The notes: generated by a model from the sequence alone, not told the origin. A stretch of DNA of 64,000 nt from Trichobilharzia szidati (GCA_944472155.2 OX235271.1:95431256-95495255); one strand, 5' to 3'. Counted from the stretch's first letter, positions 1 to 11,758 are shown. Numbers and translations: made by a program.

Positions 1-172
1 AGAAGACATTGTGAAGGGGTCACGCTATGTCATGAATTGACAGAAGCTAGAATTCTTGGGCTGGCCATCGGATTGGGTCCCAGTAGCTTAGTGGTCTACA
101 AGCTTGCTAGCCTTGTAACCAGAAGATCCTGTATTCGAACCCCGGTGGTGGGTGACGATGAAGAGTCCTAAA
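1..172 (+). repeat. SINE-1A copy, cut by window edge
   Basis: This copy begins inside the 5' region of the family. It shows the tRNA-like head with a box-A-like stretch near 91-102 and box B (ttcgaacccc) near 134-143. Decayed hammerhead-like sequence follows near 160. The 3' tail is missing. Confidence 0.8.
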
Positions 173-739
173 ATATAGCGAAACAGCCATCCATTATTTA
201 TCTTTGAATCAATAAATTGTTTTCAATATTTCTGACACAGAAAGATTACTCTTATCATTTATGTGTGATTTCACTAAGCAGTATAGAAGGGAAATGCTAC
301 TTTGACATGGAATATAAGAACTAGTTCTGCACACATTTTGTTGAATGCTGATATTCTTCATCTCTCTTCATTAGAAATAAAAGTGCTATTCTCAAACAAA
401 TGGTGAACCCAAATGTAGACTAAGTCAACTTAGATGTATTTACTAGACTTCAATACAAAACCAGATTGGTTTTCGCTATCATTTTTGAGGATTTCGTTTC
501 TTCTCAAAACTGTATTTTCAGGTTTACTGTTTACATATATAAATATATATAAATAATATAGTAGCTCCCTATCTTACTTCACACTAATCCTGTGTACACT
601 ATAATCTGATTATAGTAGAAAAGACATAAAGGTATGAAATATGCTCCTTTATTTTTACAAACTCCACAATTTCTCAGTTAAAGACGGATATACCTGAATA
701 TCCTGTAATTCTTGATATCAATCAAAAACTCGTTCATTT

Positions 740-1046
740 ATACTCAGGTTATTGTCAACAGTTTTCGAGTTTGAACACGGATTGATATCAGTTAAAGAAC
801 CCTTGAAAACCAGGGAATACGAGAGAGATGTTTCATCCTAGCTGTTTGGGAATCATTGATAGTACTCACCCATATTACGGGGTTCGAACCCAGGACCTTC
901 CAGTCACAAGGGAAGCTCGTATACCATTTAGCGACTGGAACCCGATTCAATGACTCATGAATCTTAACTTCTATCAGTTCGTGATTTTGCCGCGATCACC
1001 TACCAATGTCGTCGGCGGGGATTCCATCCTCACTCACGACTGGATT
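740..1046 (-). repeat. SINE-1B copy
   Basis: Read on the minus strand this has the family 5' region, the tRNA-like head with box B (plus-strand complement ggggttcgaaccca near 878) and the hammerhead-like segment (gatgtttcatcctag near 827-841). The 3' end is gatatcaatccgtg. It belongs to the subfamily with the core form CCGATGA, here diverged. Confidence 0.8.
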
Positions 1047-1729
1047 GTGTATAACGGCACACAAATAGGAAAGACGTATACTTAGAAAGTGTATAACTCA
1101 GCTTGCTTCTCTCCATATTTACTAATCATATTATGTACTATTAGCCTTCTCTGATTTTGTTTGGGATGCGTTTGGTTTAACTGTGTAACAGAAAACTATG
1201 TCGGAACCTTGTAGTATGACAGATTCGTTATCTATATACGTGTGTATGAATGTTTAGGCTTCGAACTGTTTAGGTATTTTTCCAAAGCTGTTTATTTTAA
1301 TGTATCACTTCAGTATTGCTTTATCAATCACAAATTTAGAGAATTTACACCTCTTGGAAAAGTTAAGTATTCAGTGGCCTTCAATACTTTCTAAAATTTT
1401 ATAACGTCTGCCCACTTCAGAGTGTAGAGGTCTCTGTAACTGAAAAGATATCAATATACGTCTCAGATTAAGGAATGCATTCAAGATGATTAGTAACTTT
1501 GAATTCTGCAATTTTCGTCGATACATCTCGTATCTTAATGACACCGTGTACAAACAAACAAACAATTGCAGCGTAAATGTTGTTTTCAAAAACATTCCTA
1601 AGAATCGATTGTGATTGACTGTTGACAGAAGCATACACAAGTGAGAGACAGACAAAATATTTCATGTACCATTTAACTTTATTTGTAGTTGGAAACTGAT
1701 GTTTTCAAACTTACCTTGCCTATTTTTAG

Positions 1730-1816
1730 ATATCGTAATAACAGAAGTAACTCCCTAAAACGATACGTTACGTCATATTCCAATGGAATTTCACAAGCTC
1801 CAGTTGGATGGATGAG
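1730..1816 (+). CDS. Host gene exon 1 (internal exon; possible PTEN/tensin-type protein)
   Basis: An 87-base internal exon lies between a good acceptor (tatttttag, 1721-1729) and a donor (gtatgt from 1817). One completing base, 28 codons and two bases give YRNNRSNSLKRYVTS followed by YSNGISQAPVGWMR. It is open throughout and its phase (2 in, 2 out) fits the next exon, so the junction codon AG+A encodes Arg and starts the run RYAGYM. The RYxxY pattern resembles the linker between the phosphatase and C2 parts of PTEN and tensin (for example SQRRYVYYY in PTEN), but the match is short. Upstream exons must lie outside or were not recognised. No start codon is claimed. The exon is inferred from splice signals and frame only. 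Confidence 0.5.
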
Positions 1817-2754
1817 GTATGTCAACTTTGGTTTTTCACTCCTTATTTTCTGTTTCGTTTAACCGAAAGAAGTAAATTGATGTTCAAAAATAGTACGGTG
1901 AAGAATTGGCTATTTAGTTAGCTTATTCAATCAGAGAATAATCTGAATTGAGGAAATTAAGAAAGACGTGTCTGTAACCCTGAGAAAACTCCTATTGCAT
2001 CCATATGTTAAGCCTTATTGACTCACAGCTTATGTTTGTGACTCTACCACTGAGTTTCTCGAAAGTTAAGGATATACTACAAGAATTCTCATCCATAACT
2101 TGTCACCAACTGAATTCTACTGAAAGTTAAGTGATAACTGAACATTAAAATTAGATTGATAAAAGTATACTACTCTAAAGTTATTTAGTAGAATGAAATA
2201 ATTAAGTAAAATTATTCACTCAATCAATGTTATTGGAAAACCTAACAATAAATTGTATCACTAAAAGAATTTATTTAAAATGTCATTGTTTAAAATGTGT
2301 GGGTGAACATTACTTGATTATTTTTTCCATGTATAACTAACTTTATCGGCAAACAGTAACACTTTTAAGATTCGCTTTTAATTTTGACACGAACTGAAAG
2401 AAAATTTAGTATCTTTGTCCGAAAATAACATTTATTCGAATTCTTCATGAACATTAGAAAGCATTTGAAATAAACTTAACATTTTTAATGAATTATTACA
2501 CTCCATTTTAAATGCTAATTATACAGAGGCTGAAGTAAAACGTCCTGTTTCTTCTAATCACCTAATAATTCATAAGACAGGATTTGATTTACTGTTCTGA
2601 CTGTAGGCAAGTCAGTGCTACAACTGTGATTTAGTTAGTGATGCTAAAAAGTGGCCGTTTGTTATTTTGTTCTATTTAGAACACCCACCACCAGATTTCT
2701 ACCGTCATAAGTGTCTCAGTAGTCGATAACTGCCTAACGTTTATTGATCGCGTG
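1817..2754 (+). other. Intronic sequence, no gene seen
   Basis: AT-rich sequence between exon 1 and the gypsy remnant. I see no coding run, tRNA or known repeat. Confidence 0.5.
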
Positions 2755-3720
2755 GTGAGCCCTCAAGTAAGGAGGAATGCTGTTTTCCGTCAGCTATATT
2801 CATCTCATCAGGATGTCACTAGGATAACAGTAGTCTCTATGTGTATTGGCCGAATTTAGATAATGAATTGGAAAATACAACCTGGGGTTGTTGCAGATGT
2901 GCATAAACTACTAAGCTACTAGTGGAAGCTTTTTGCTAGCCCATTCCAAGAGAAACAGTTCCTGGTAATAATTGATGCATTTTAAAATTGGTCAGGAGTT
3001 TTTATCGTGAAGAATGTTTCTGCAACAGCTATAAACAGAAGACTAAGAAAAGTATTCTGCCATTTTGGACTGCCTGATTTAGCTGTAACCGATAATGGAA
3101 TGCAGTTTACATCAAGTCAGTCCCAGCAATACTGTCAGGAAAATAGCATTCAGCTTGTTCGATGTCCACCTTATCATCTACAGTCGAATGGTCAAGCAGA
3201 ACGTTTTGTTGATACACTCAAACAAACGATTCTGAATGTAAGGGAGGGAGTGACGTTAGAAAAAGTACTTCAAACTTTCCTTTTGGATTATCGATCAACG
3301 TCTAATCCATTGACTATCAGGGGACTTTCAGCTCTGGAACCTTTAGTTTTCTGAATGATTTACTTCCGAGACTTAGAAAGGAAACATCAGGAAACACGAA
3401 GGCGGAAGAACAGTACAATAAACATCATGGGAAAAAACTCAGACATTTTTCGGTTGGTGACACTGTATGGGTTCGTGATTTTCCAACTGCTACACTTACA
3501 TGGACAACAGAAGTAATCGGAGATAAATTGGGTAGTGACATACATAGTGAAGGTCAGAGGTCTAATTTGGCCCGAGACGTATAAACCACATCAGGAAACA
3601 AGGTTTTGATAATACAAGCAACTGGTGTTAGGAAAGTTTACCCATAGACATCCTATTCAGAGAAACAACTATAGGAAAACCATTTGAACCACAGTAACTG
3701 GTGCTAAGCAGATCTCAGGG
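2755..3720 (+). pseudogene. Ty3/gypsy LTR-retrotransposon integrase remnant
   Basis: This is part of a gypsy-type pol gene. Around 2840-2900 one frame reads VYWPNLDNELE then CCRC, the end of the HHCC zinc-binding region. Near 2950-2985 comes FLVIIDAF (first catalytic Asp) followed by a stop. The open stretch 3007-3354 holds LAVTDNGMQFTS (second Asp) and SNGQAERFVDTLK (catalytic Glu), so the D,D-35-E triad is recognisable. After 3354 the frame moves and FSVGDTVWVRDF, the GPY/F-type C-terminal part, runs to a stop at 3584. At least one stop and two frame changes make it non-functional. I found no LTRs, gag, protease, RT or RNase H here, so it is a fragment. It lies in the first intron of the proposed host gene, same strand. 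Confidence 0.88.
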
Positions 3721-4635
3721 GTTACACAGACCTGCGAAATATATTTAGGTGGACACTAAACTGAGAACTTACTAAATAGGAGAGCTGTTACGACGTACAA
3801 ACTATGGTTTAAATTTCTGTGGACGTGTAAGCGATGTATCTACTCTGTATTTTTGGATAATAAACATTAGTGTTGTTACGGCTTTCGCAGTTAAAAGTGA
3901 CTTTTGTGTCCCGCTGAATGTGGAGAATATTTTCAACTGATGATTATAGTATCGTGTCTGAAGGCTCATTCTAGTCAAGTTAGACCACAACCACAAATCA
4001 GTAACACTCTAATATAAAAAATTCAATAGAACATGAGTCATATGGTAAGTAATCAAGTAAATGGGGTGAAAGTTTAAGCCGCAAGGGCAGATTTGGTTTA
4101 TGCTATCAATATCGTCAGTTAGTGCCATATGCTTCATAACCATGAAGAATCGGCATTATTCAATGGGCATTAAACTCCATTTTAATCGTGAATGCTATGT
4201 TAGTATCTTGTCAGTAACTAATAGACTCTGTGAACAGTATACTTGAGGTTTCATCTTTGACTTATTTAGAAGAGCTGTGAAAATACATTGGCAGGCATTG
4301 TAATTTAGCCTTACTGTGCTAACTGATTTGGTTAACCATGTTGCGTGTGAGAGTTCTTACTTCACAATGACACAGAATTGGGTTCAAGCTGCATAGAAAA
4401 TAAAAAGACTTTGCGTGCATATTCCAACTTAATGACTATCAATCTCTTTCGGAGTGGTTCTCCTGGAGATTTTGATCCAAAAATCAAGACCAAGTCGAAA
4501 CCAGTCGAGAACCAGAAAAGAATCTTTAGCTGGTTTAAAGTGACTTTCTGTTCACTAATATTACTGCATTAGACCTCAATATTTTCAATCCAGCTGCTTT
4601 ATTCCATTTCATCTTATTGTTATTTTTTTATTTAG
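3721..4635 (+). other. Intronic sequence, nothing recognised
   Basis: No coding similarity or repeat family was recognised. The short open frames on either strand have no visible motif. Confidence 0.45.
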
Positions 4636-4815
4636 ATATGCTGGATATATGAAAATGTTCTCTCCAACCAACAGTCTAAGCATTTTACGTGCTCCCTTGC
4701 ATATCTATCAAATATATTTGATAAATTTCCCAGTTTTTGAAAAGAATAAATTAAGATTATACTTTAAATTTTACACCGGTTCCCCACCTGTACATTTGTA
4801 TACAACTGAAATTCA
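4636..4815 (+). CDS. Host gene exon 2 (weak PTEN/tensin C2-like segment)
   Basis: A 180-base exon follows a strong pyrimidine tract and acceptor (tttttttatttag, ending 4635) and is followed by donor gtaagt at 4816. One base, 59 codons and two bases give an uninterrupted peptide beginning YAGYMKMFSPTNSLSILRAP, then LHIYQIYLINFPVFEKNKLR and LYFKFYTGSPPVHLYTTEI. The pattern of hydrophobic strand, PxF, basic residues, FKxY and PVxxxT resembles the first strands of the tensin/PTEN C2 domain (family knowledge: RYVxY, then P-L-x-L-H, IPxF, KIYQ, PVYTS). I judge this suggestive, not proven. Phase 2 in and 2 out match exons 1 and 3. A membrane-binding C2 role would follow only if the similarity is confirmed by profile search. 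Confidence 0.55.
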
Positions 4816-7464
4816 GTAAGTCTTGTTATAAAGTTCGTAATATTTTCATTTCAATGGTGCAAATATCGTTAAAACTTTTCATGCACAGAATGCAATAAGC
4901 ATACCTTGCTGACTTTGGCAAGATATGCGTACTGTATCAATTTATTGGTGACTAAATGGTAGAATTTATTACGCAATATACTGGTAATACCTAAGAAAAT
5001 TATAATCGAATATCCATGGCAAACAGAATTACCTAAATAACTGTTTTGTGGAAGGAAACCAGACTACAAGCATATCCATAGTTTAAAAACTATAATGGTG
5101 ATTGTTGACATTGGTAATAGGGTTTCTTTCACGGATTGAACATTACTTCAAGTCGGTATGCTTTGACAGAGCATAGCAACAGAGGGACAAATATCGGGGT
5201 AATAGATGGGTTAAATGGAGATATTACGAACAGAACAATCATATCCAAATTACTGAAGCCTTTCAGAAACTCGACTGTAAGGGACTTCGGTCATATTACA
5301 TCGAATCTTCACTCCCTGATTCTTAGTATATATCTTCTTACATGGTTCAGAGAAGCAGTCATTGACTCCATCGACTGACACCAACCCAATCATATTTCAT
5401 GTAACATTGTGCGTTGTCATTATAGCATATGTCGTAGCTTCAGAGGCCTGTCGACTGACTTACAGCAATGCTTCACATAATATTAATAAATGAACAAAGG
5501 CAGTGATCGTCAAAAGCACTTGATTGTCTCGTATCTTTTAATTTCATCAGACACATCCAACAATCGTAGAGTAGGATGAACCAAACTCATCGGCACCATC
5601 CACACCCTTCAATGGATAATCAGGTATCTTATCTAACCCAAAGATGACACAAGTTAGCAAAGTTTACAGGTTTTTCATTAGGTACATCAGTACAAATACC
5701 GGTTGTTTTCTTATCAGAAACAACAAATGCTCATTCTGCTTTGGGTTCTGACTAATTTCTCCAATTACTGATTACACTACAGCTGATCATAGAAATAGCC
5801 ATTAGATCACTGGCAGAAAATCTTAAGCCTGTTCATCAAGATTATACAGTATACTGCGTTAAACTGTTGCTCGCATGTGAACACTTTTACTCATTTAATG
5901 ATATCATTAGTAAAATCCTATTTTCTGTCAATAACTTCTGAATACATACGGCATTTGGAATAAGTTTGAAAAAATTTAATTTTAATATTTTAGCTTAAAT
6001 TCATGGTTGTGATAGCCTCATTCATTTGAACAGAGAAACATATGAGGTCTTAAGTTGTTGAGATTTTATGCGTCTTTAGGGCGGTTATTGTCGAGAGCAA
6101 TCATCTGGAACAAAACCAGTGAAAAACAGAATAGTGAACAACTTTTTCGTCCACTTCAAGCTTACTTATAAGCGTGTATCTTCCAACCTATAGATACATA
6201 TCACTCTGAAAAAGTTCCGTTAAGAACTTATTATCATTCAGACCCAAATACTGAAACCAAGGAATTGCCGCCCTCCGATTTCGCCTTTTCATAGTATCAT
6301 GGAGTTAGGGTAGTCGGTGAATAACTCTACTCCTGTACAAAAAATTTTAAAAAAAAACTGTTGAGCAAGAGTGTAAATATTCTTCTGAACTCGTGACGAA
6401 TTAGTTATTGCCTGATGGATTTCATTACAAGTATTAACCAAATGGAAAACTCCCTAGAGTCAACACTCTTAAGGAGGATCGTTGCATAATGGAAAGAAAT
6501 CCCCCAAAATTCATTATGTCTTCGGGATGTCGTTAACAGTATCTGTGTTGCAGTACAACACATCTCAGGTTTGATTCTAATAGTTGTGTGGTAACTCTGA
6601 AAAACACGATTGATCGTTAACTCGAAAGATTACTCTCTGGAATGGAGTATACCTGTCATCAAGATTCAATACCAAAAGACGTTTCTAGAAGATATTTGAA
6701 GTGACTCTCAGAAATTCTATGACTACCAGGTTTTATCTACACAACTCAGACACAGATTCACAAGTTTTCATTTCGAAATAGACATGGAAACGATCGGAGC
6801 AGTACCATTTGTTGTAATTAGATAAATGTCATGGATGAAATGCTAGGGATATTTTCGTATCTTGCTTGAAGATACTGTAACGATATCACACGTTAAATTC
6901 GGTAGTTAAATTGAATCTGTAATAGATTTTCGTGATACTTTCTGAGTGACTCTATTTTGGAAACTAATACAGTAACGTGCTGTGCCAATGTTTCCAAGTC
7001 ATGTTCTAATTTCCAGAACGAACTTCGTTCTAACTGAACACAGTGACTAAAACAAAAAATATGAGTCGAATTAACTGGTCTCATACCGATGCATAACTCA
7101 GTCGAGTGAAAACCGTTATTAATATCACAACATTACTGAGGATACTGAATAAACTCCTTACAGTGTAAACTCTTAAAATATATTTAGTATTTCAGTATTA
7201 TTTTTATTCTATTTCTTTTTTTCAAGTGAATATGAACGAACCACTTCCCCAAGTCTTTTATTAAATCTCCAATCCAGCGCACAACATAATGTTGGTTTAC
7301 AATTGAGCGGAGATATCACCATATTAGCTTATCATTCCAGGAGTTATCCATTAAAACGAATTCGTTTATTCCGGTAAGTCAGTGAGAATTTTAATGTCTA
7401 CCGACTATTGCCTACTTGAATTAGTCAAGGTATATTACCTTCGCAGTGGTAAATTATTCTCCTT
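4816..7464 (+). other. Long intronic stretch, nothing recognised
   Basis: About 2.6 kb of AT-rich sequence. I see no convincing coding run, tRNA head, ribozyme core or element end, only short open frames without motifs. It may hold very old transposon sequence. Confidence 0.45.
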
Positions 7465-8620
7465 ATTCCATATTAGTTTGTTTATTAGATATATCACACA
7501 GTGAAACAGTATTATTTACTTGATGACTTTTCAAGAAGGGGACCTCCCAATGTTATATTGCAGCGTAAAAAGGAAAGAAGATGGGAAGTAACACTAGGTT
7601 TACAGGAAACCCACACATTCAAACAGATATTTGGACTTCCGATCATCCCATCCTATGTCAGTAAAAATGTTTAAGTGATAGAGCACAAAAATTAATTAGT
7701 ACCAAAGAAAATCTAAAACAGGAGCTGATACATATAAAAGAAGCCTTGAAACTTAATAATTACCCGGATAAATTAGTCAGGAAATATGTAAGGAAATGTA
7801 AAAATAAAACAAATAATGATAATAGCGATAGTGATAATAACAATAATAATGATAATGATAATAGTAATAATAATAGTAATATTGATGACGACACCAACAA
7901 TAAGGAATCTAAATCATCAGTAGTAATTCCATACAAGGAAGGAACCTCGGAAGCCTTACGCAGAATTCTTAACAAGGCAGGAATAAAAATAGAATTCAAA
8001 CCCACAAACTCAATTAGAAACAAGCTTTGACGGTTAAAGGATCCTGTAGAGCCTTTAAAACAAAACAATTTAGTTTATCTAATACCCTGATGGAATGATT
8101 GTCAGGTCAAATACATAGGTCAAACTAGTAGAACAGGGGCAGTCAGACTAGCTGAACATAAAAACTTAGTAAAATCTAGATTGGTTGACCCGAATAAGAT
8201 AAGAAATCTAGAGAATAGTTTAGCTATACCACTCACTACGTGCAATTACACACAACAATACAATAGGATGGGATAGGATGACAGTTTTAAAATCTAATGT
8301 CACAGGGTGGAGGGAGAGATTGATAACAGAAGCTTTGTTTATCGAATCAACTGCAAATACATGTAATGGGAATGATTCAACACCTGTCCCGGATACCTGG
8401 AAAATTCTACTACCCATACGACAAATAGGAGAAAACAAAGAAAACTATAAAACTCAAGTTTTGAAGTCGTGTGATTACAATTGATATGATTATGAACAAT
8501 AAATTGTGTTTGAAACTTCGTCATCCAGTGAATAATACTGTTTCACTGTGTGATATATCTAATAAACAATAATATGGAATTACTTACTACCACAGTGCCC
8601 AAGTTTTACACATATATTAA
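7465..8620 (+). mobile_element. PLE-a copy 2, internally deleted Penelope-like element
   Basis: A 10-base target duplication (tattctcctt, 7455-7464 and 8621-8630) flanks the copy. The left end is the inverted terminal arm (7465-7530). It is joined directly to the last part of the RT (about 7535 onward), so most of the RT is deleted. The frame at 7746-8030 is the RT-endonuclease linker with an Asn/Asp run coded by AAT/GAT-like triplets, ending EGTSEALRRILNKAGIK. The GIY-YIG part follows in broken frames (LVYLIP, then VKYIGQTSR near 8105) and ends with LITEALFIES (about 8318-8350). The right arm, inverted relative to the left, lies near 8520-8570. It is non-autonomous and mutated. Confidence 0.88.
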
Positions 8621-8630
8621 TATTCTCCTT

Positions 8631-9060
8631 ATTGTTGAAACAAAGCTTACTAGACTTTACAGTCAACTTTTAGTAAGTTTATTGGATGGTTATGTAACAT
8701 AACTGACTATATTACAGTCAGGTACTTCGAATTGTCATACCATGTTCTTCTACAATACTGCATTTACAAAGTAGGAATTTTAATTCCCTTATTCCTGATT
8801 GGAATTTCTTCTATGCCAAAACTGCTGGCAGAAATAGGGATAAGTGCATCATTACTGTGTGTATATTTTAAGGAAACTGCATCGAAGTTGATATGACACA
8901 ATACTTTTATAAAACAAAGACTCATTAGGAATCATATACTGTTTCGTGAATTGATATCAGTTTATTCGAAGGAGCAGTCACCTGTATACGTTAGCTGTTT
9001 CAGTCAGCTAAACTCTGAACCTGCAGCATTTAGCTAGTTACTATGAATTACTAGGGGACT
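8631..9060 (+). other. Intronic sequence, nothing recognised
   Basis: No coding or repeat signal was recognised between two PLE fragments. Confidence 0.4.
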
Positions 9061-9705
9061 TCAATGTGTTTTCATTGAAGTCATACTTCCAAACAACGTT
9101 AAGTGTTTGGAATATTTCAATTTAACTGCTCCTGTGGAGCCAGTTACATAGGCCGTACAATTAGGCGTGTTTCTCGTCGAATTTCCGAAAATCACCCTGC
9201 CTGGTTAAGCAAAGGACAAACAAAATCTATTCGCAGAGCTATTCTATCTCATCTTGTGGATACAGAACACAAGATTGACGTTAACCATGCTTTCAGGGTC
9301 ATTTACCGCATACCTACGAATCTCAGTTTTGCCTTAAGAGTTCGACAACTAAATATTGTTGAGGCTGTGGGGATCCGTATTAACAAGCCTAATTTATGCA
9401 TCCAAAGGAAGTTAGTTCAGACATTATCATTACCTTGGCCATCACGGTTCTAATGATCCTCAAGTTTTTGTAGAAATTTCTTTAATTTTACTTGATATTT
9501 TATTTACTATTATATTGTTATTATTATTATAATTTAAGCATCTTTAATGAACTGTAATTGCATTGATCATACTTTACAAATAGATATTATTTTAAAAACA
9601 CTAATATTGTTATTGACTACTAATCTAGAATATTCTATGTATATAAACATATATATAATTGTACATCCGGAAGAGGAATTTATTGAAAAGAATATTCTTT
9701 GCTCG
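9061..9705 (+). mobile_element. PLE-b fragment: GIY-YIG endonuclease and 3' tail
   Basis: The open stretch 9103-9453 starts with FNCSCGASYIGRTIRRVSRR, the CxC plus YIGRT-R core of the PLE GIY-YIG nuclease. It continues with LSHLVDTEHKIDVNHAFRVI and PNLCIQRKLVQTLSLPWPS, where such elements usually end. The RT is absent (5' truncation). The AT-rich 3' region to about 9705 (ending ttgaaaagaatattctttgctc) also ends the copies near 25100 and 50950, which defines the family end. The frame is open over the whole nuclease, so this copy is only moderately old. Confidence 0.87.
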
Positions 9706-10228
9706 ATTATTTTGTGTTTTATATTTCATGTTGAGAAATTAACATCCATGTATGTAGTGGAATAATTCAGTTTTGATCGCAAACTTCTGTTACAATACTA
9801 ATAATTCAGGTTACCGTTAAGAGAAAGATCCTACACTGTGCAACTCCAGTCTGTTTACAATTTATGCAGACATTCTACAGTGCATACCATTTACTGATAT
9901 CCAGTAAATACCACTAGGAAGAATAATAGTACAAACGAAGTGACTATTCAATTAAACCTTATTGAAAGATAGATTTATCTTTCAAAAAAGTATTTTATTT
10001 TCATTTCACTAAATGATATCTGTCAAAATAAGATCATTCCAGAACATCACATCAGCTATGATTTCCAACATACATATATCTACTTCTCTCACACTGTGAA
10101 TTCCGGGAGCAAGTAACTAGTACAGAAATACATTTCATGAAAAAATTACTGTATATAAATGATTGATTTGCTGTCAGAAAACGTATCATTCTCCATACTA
10201 TTTTTATATATTTTATTCCTTTACTTCC
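9706..10228 (+). other. Intronic sequence, nothing recognised
   Basis: AT-rich. No coding or repeat signal was recognised. Confidence 0.4.
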
Positions 10229-10299
10229 CCAATGGTGGTTCAATGGTAGAATGCTCGCCTGCCACGCGGGCGGTCCGGGTTCGATTCCCGGTCGACGCA
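10229..10299 (+). pseudogene. tRNA-Gly(GCC)-like head of a dimeric SINE
   Basis: The D arm, the anticodon arm with GCC (tgccac loop near 10259-10264), box A (tggttcaatgg) and box B (ggttcgattcc) match eukaryotic tRNA-Gly-GCC closely. The 5' acceptor strand (ccaatgg) does not pair with the 3' strand (tcgacgc), so a functional tRNA is unlikely. A SINE-3 unit starts about ten bases downstream, as in the tRNA-Gly plus SINE-3 unit at 52164-52484. Confidence 0.7.
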
Positions 10300-10307
10300 C
10301 TCCGCTT

Positions 10308-10539
10308 TGAGCGTCGGTGGCATAGTGGTTAGGACGCTCGCCGACCATGCACATGGTCCAGGGTTCGATCCCCGGCCAACGCACTCCTTTACCTCACTAA
10401 GCCAGAAATAATAGCTGGTGAAGAGGAAAGGTTGGGCATGAGGCTAGCAACCCCATCCTGTAAAATAAACACTGCTACAGAAATTTCAAGCCACAAGCTT
10501 GAAGCCCTATGTTCCACTGGGGAACGTGAAGGAAAAAAA
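10308..10539 (+). repeat. SINE-3a copy (tRNA head, RTE-like tail)
   Basis: The head has box A (tggcatagtggttagg) and box B (gggttcgatcccc, near 10361). The body is shared with five other copies (gaggaaaggttgggcatgag). The 3' end gaagccctatgttccactgg plus ggaacgtgaaggaa matches the 3' end of the RTE LINE in this window. Confidence 0.88.
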
Positions 10540-10761
10540 CTTCCCCAATGGAACATAGGGCTTCGAACTGGAGCTTTGAAGTTTCGGTTGCAGTGGTGTT
10601 TACTTTTACGGAATGGGGGTGCTAGCCTCATACCCAACATTCCCTCTTTATCAGTCTTATTACTGGCTTAGCGACGTAAAGGAGTGCGTTGGCCGAGGAT
10701 CGTACCTCGGACCACATGAGTGGTTGGCAAGCATTCTACCGCTGTGCCACTGATGCACTCA
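10540..10761 (-). repeat. SINE-3a copy, inverted, tail-to-tail with its neighbour
   Basis: The same family in opposite orientation, meeting the previous copy at the RTE-like tails (centre near 10535-10545). Its head has a box A region reading ggtagaatgc, like tRNA-Gly, so it comes from a slightly different source copy and the pair is not a simple recent inverted duplication. Confidence 0.85.
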
Positions 10762-11099
10762 CACTCAATAAACCTGTTTTATCTTTACTTGTTATAGTAA
10801 TAAATGAAAATGTCAAGGGTTCAAGAGTGCATACTAACTCTCTTTTTCACCAAAGTCACTAAATATTTCACTTTCAGTATGTTGGTTTAAATTTATAAGT
10901 TGGTAGTCTCATATATGTGAACTCTAATGTTATTTGAGCACTGAAATCTTCAGCTGCTTGGTAACGTCTAATAACACTATGCTAAAAGTTAACGATTCAT
11001 AAAACTATTTACACTTAAATTTATGTTTTGTAATGTCACTGAGTATAAAAAAATACTAATTTTGAGTGAAGCTTGGAATATTATCTACTATTTATAAGC

Positions 11100-11470
11100 A
11101 TCCACTATGATATTAGATAGTTGGAGGCAATCGGCAGGAAGCCTTGCTTCACCTAGGTTTCGTGGTAACGTCTCTGACTGCAGGACTGGGTGACGCGGGT
11201 TTGAATCTCAGAAGGGATATGAGTTCCTTCAAGGTTGCAGATACGCCTTGCTGACTGGCCAGTGCCAACTAGCACGAAACCTAGGTCCAAGGCTTCCTGC
11301 CGATTGCCTTCAACTATCTAATATCATCAAATCAATGTGCACCGTGATGGCAAGCTACCTAGAATGGTGGCCACATTGAAAAGCTTGACTGATAGAATTC
11401 AGTCTGCACCAAAGAAAGGACTAGACACGTTGCACTAGTTACTAGTGTCCGATCAAAAACATCCATTATG
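11100..11470 (+). repeat. SINE-4 copy with an inverted end
   Basis: A tRNA-like head (ggtaacgtctctgactgcag, box B gggtttgaatctc near 11199) is followed by a body shared with the minus-strand copy at 20359-20690. The segment at 11113-11142 (gttggaggcaatcggcagga plus following bases) is the inverted complement of 11290-11325, so the copy can fold into a long hairpin. Confidence 0.78.
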
Positions 11471-11577
11471 TTGGTTCCTATTTTCTCACTGGTTATCTCA
11501 TCCAACCAGCACTAGTTTAGTGTTTTATCAAGATAAAAATGTACCAGAAATTAGAAGAGAAATGTATGAGTAATATT

Positions 11578-11755
11578 CAAACCAACCTTTGATTAGACAC
11601 TATGTAGTAACTAATGTCCTTGGCGTTGGTGCATACTGAATCACATCAGTCAATTTCGCTCAGTGGTGAAGTCTCTGACTGCAGCACAAGAAGCACAAAA
11701 CCTGAGTCTAAGGCTTCCAGCCGATTGCCTCCAATCATCTAAAAACAGTTCAAAT
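11578..11755 (+). repeat. SINE-4 partial copy
   Basis: It contains ctcagtggtgaagtctctgactgcag and then a jump to the family 3' part (aaggcttccagccgattgcc). Box B is deleted. Confidence 0.6.
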
Positions 11756-11758
11756 CGA

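Noticed and set aside
5136..5378. 80-codon plus-strand open frame
   Set aside because: No motif, no splice-site support in phase 2, no family recognised.
7760..8068. Open minus-strand frame rich in Leu/Ser opposite the PLE-a linker
   Set aside because: It is the antisense of the Asn/Asp triplet run (as is 38060-38353); not an independent gene.
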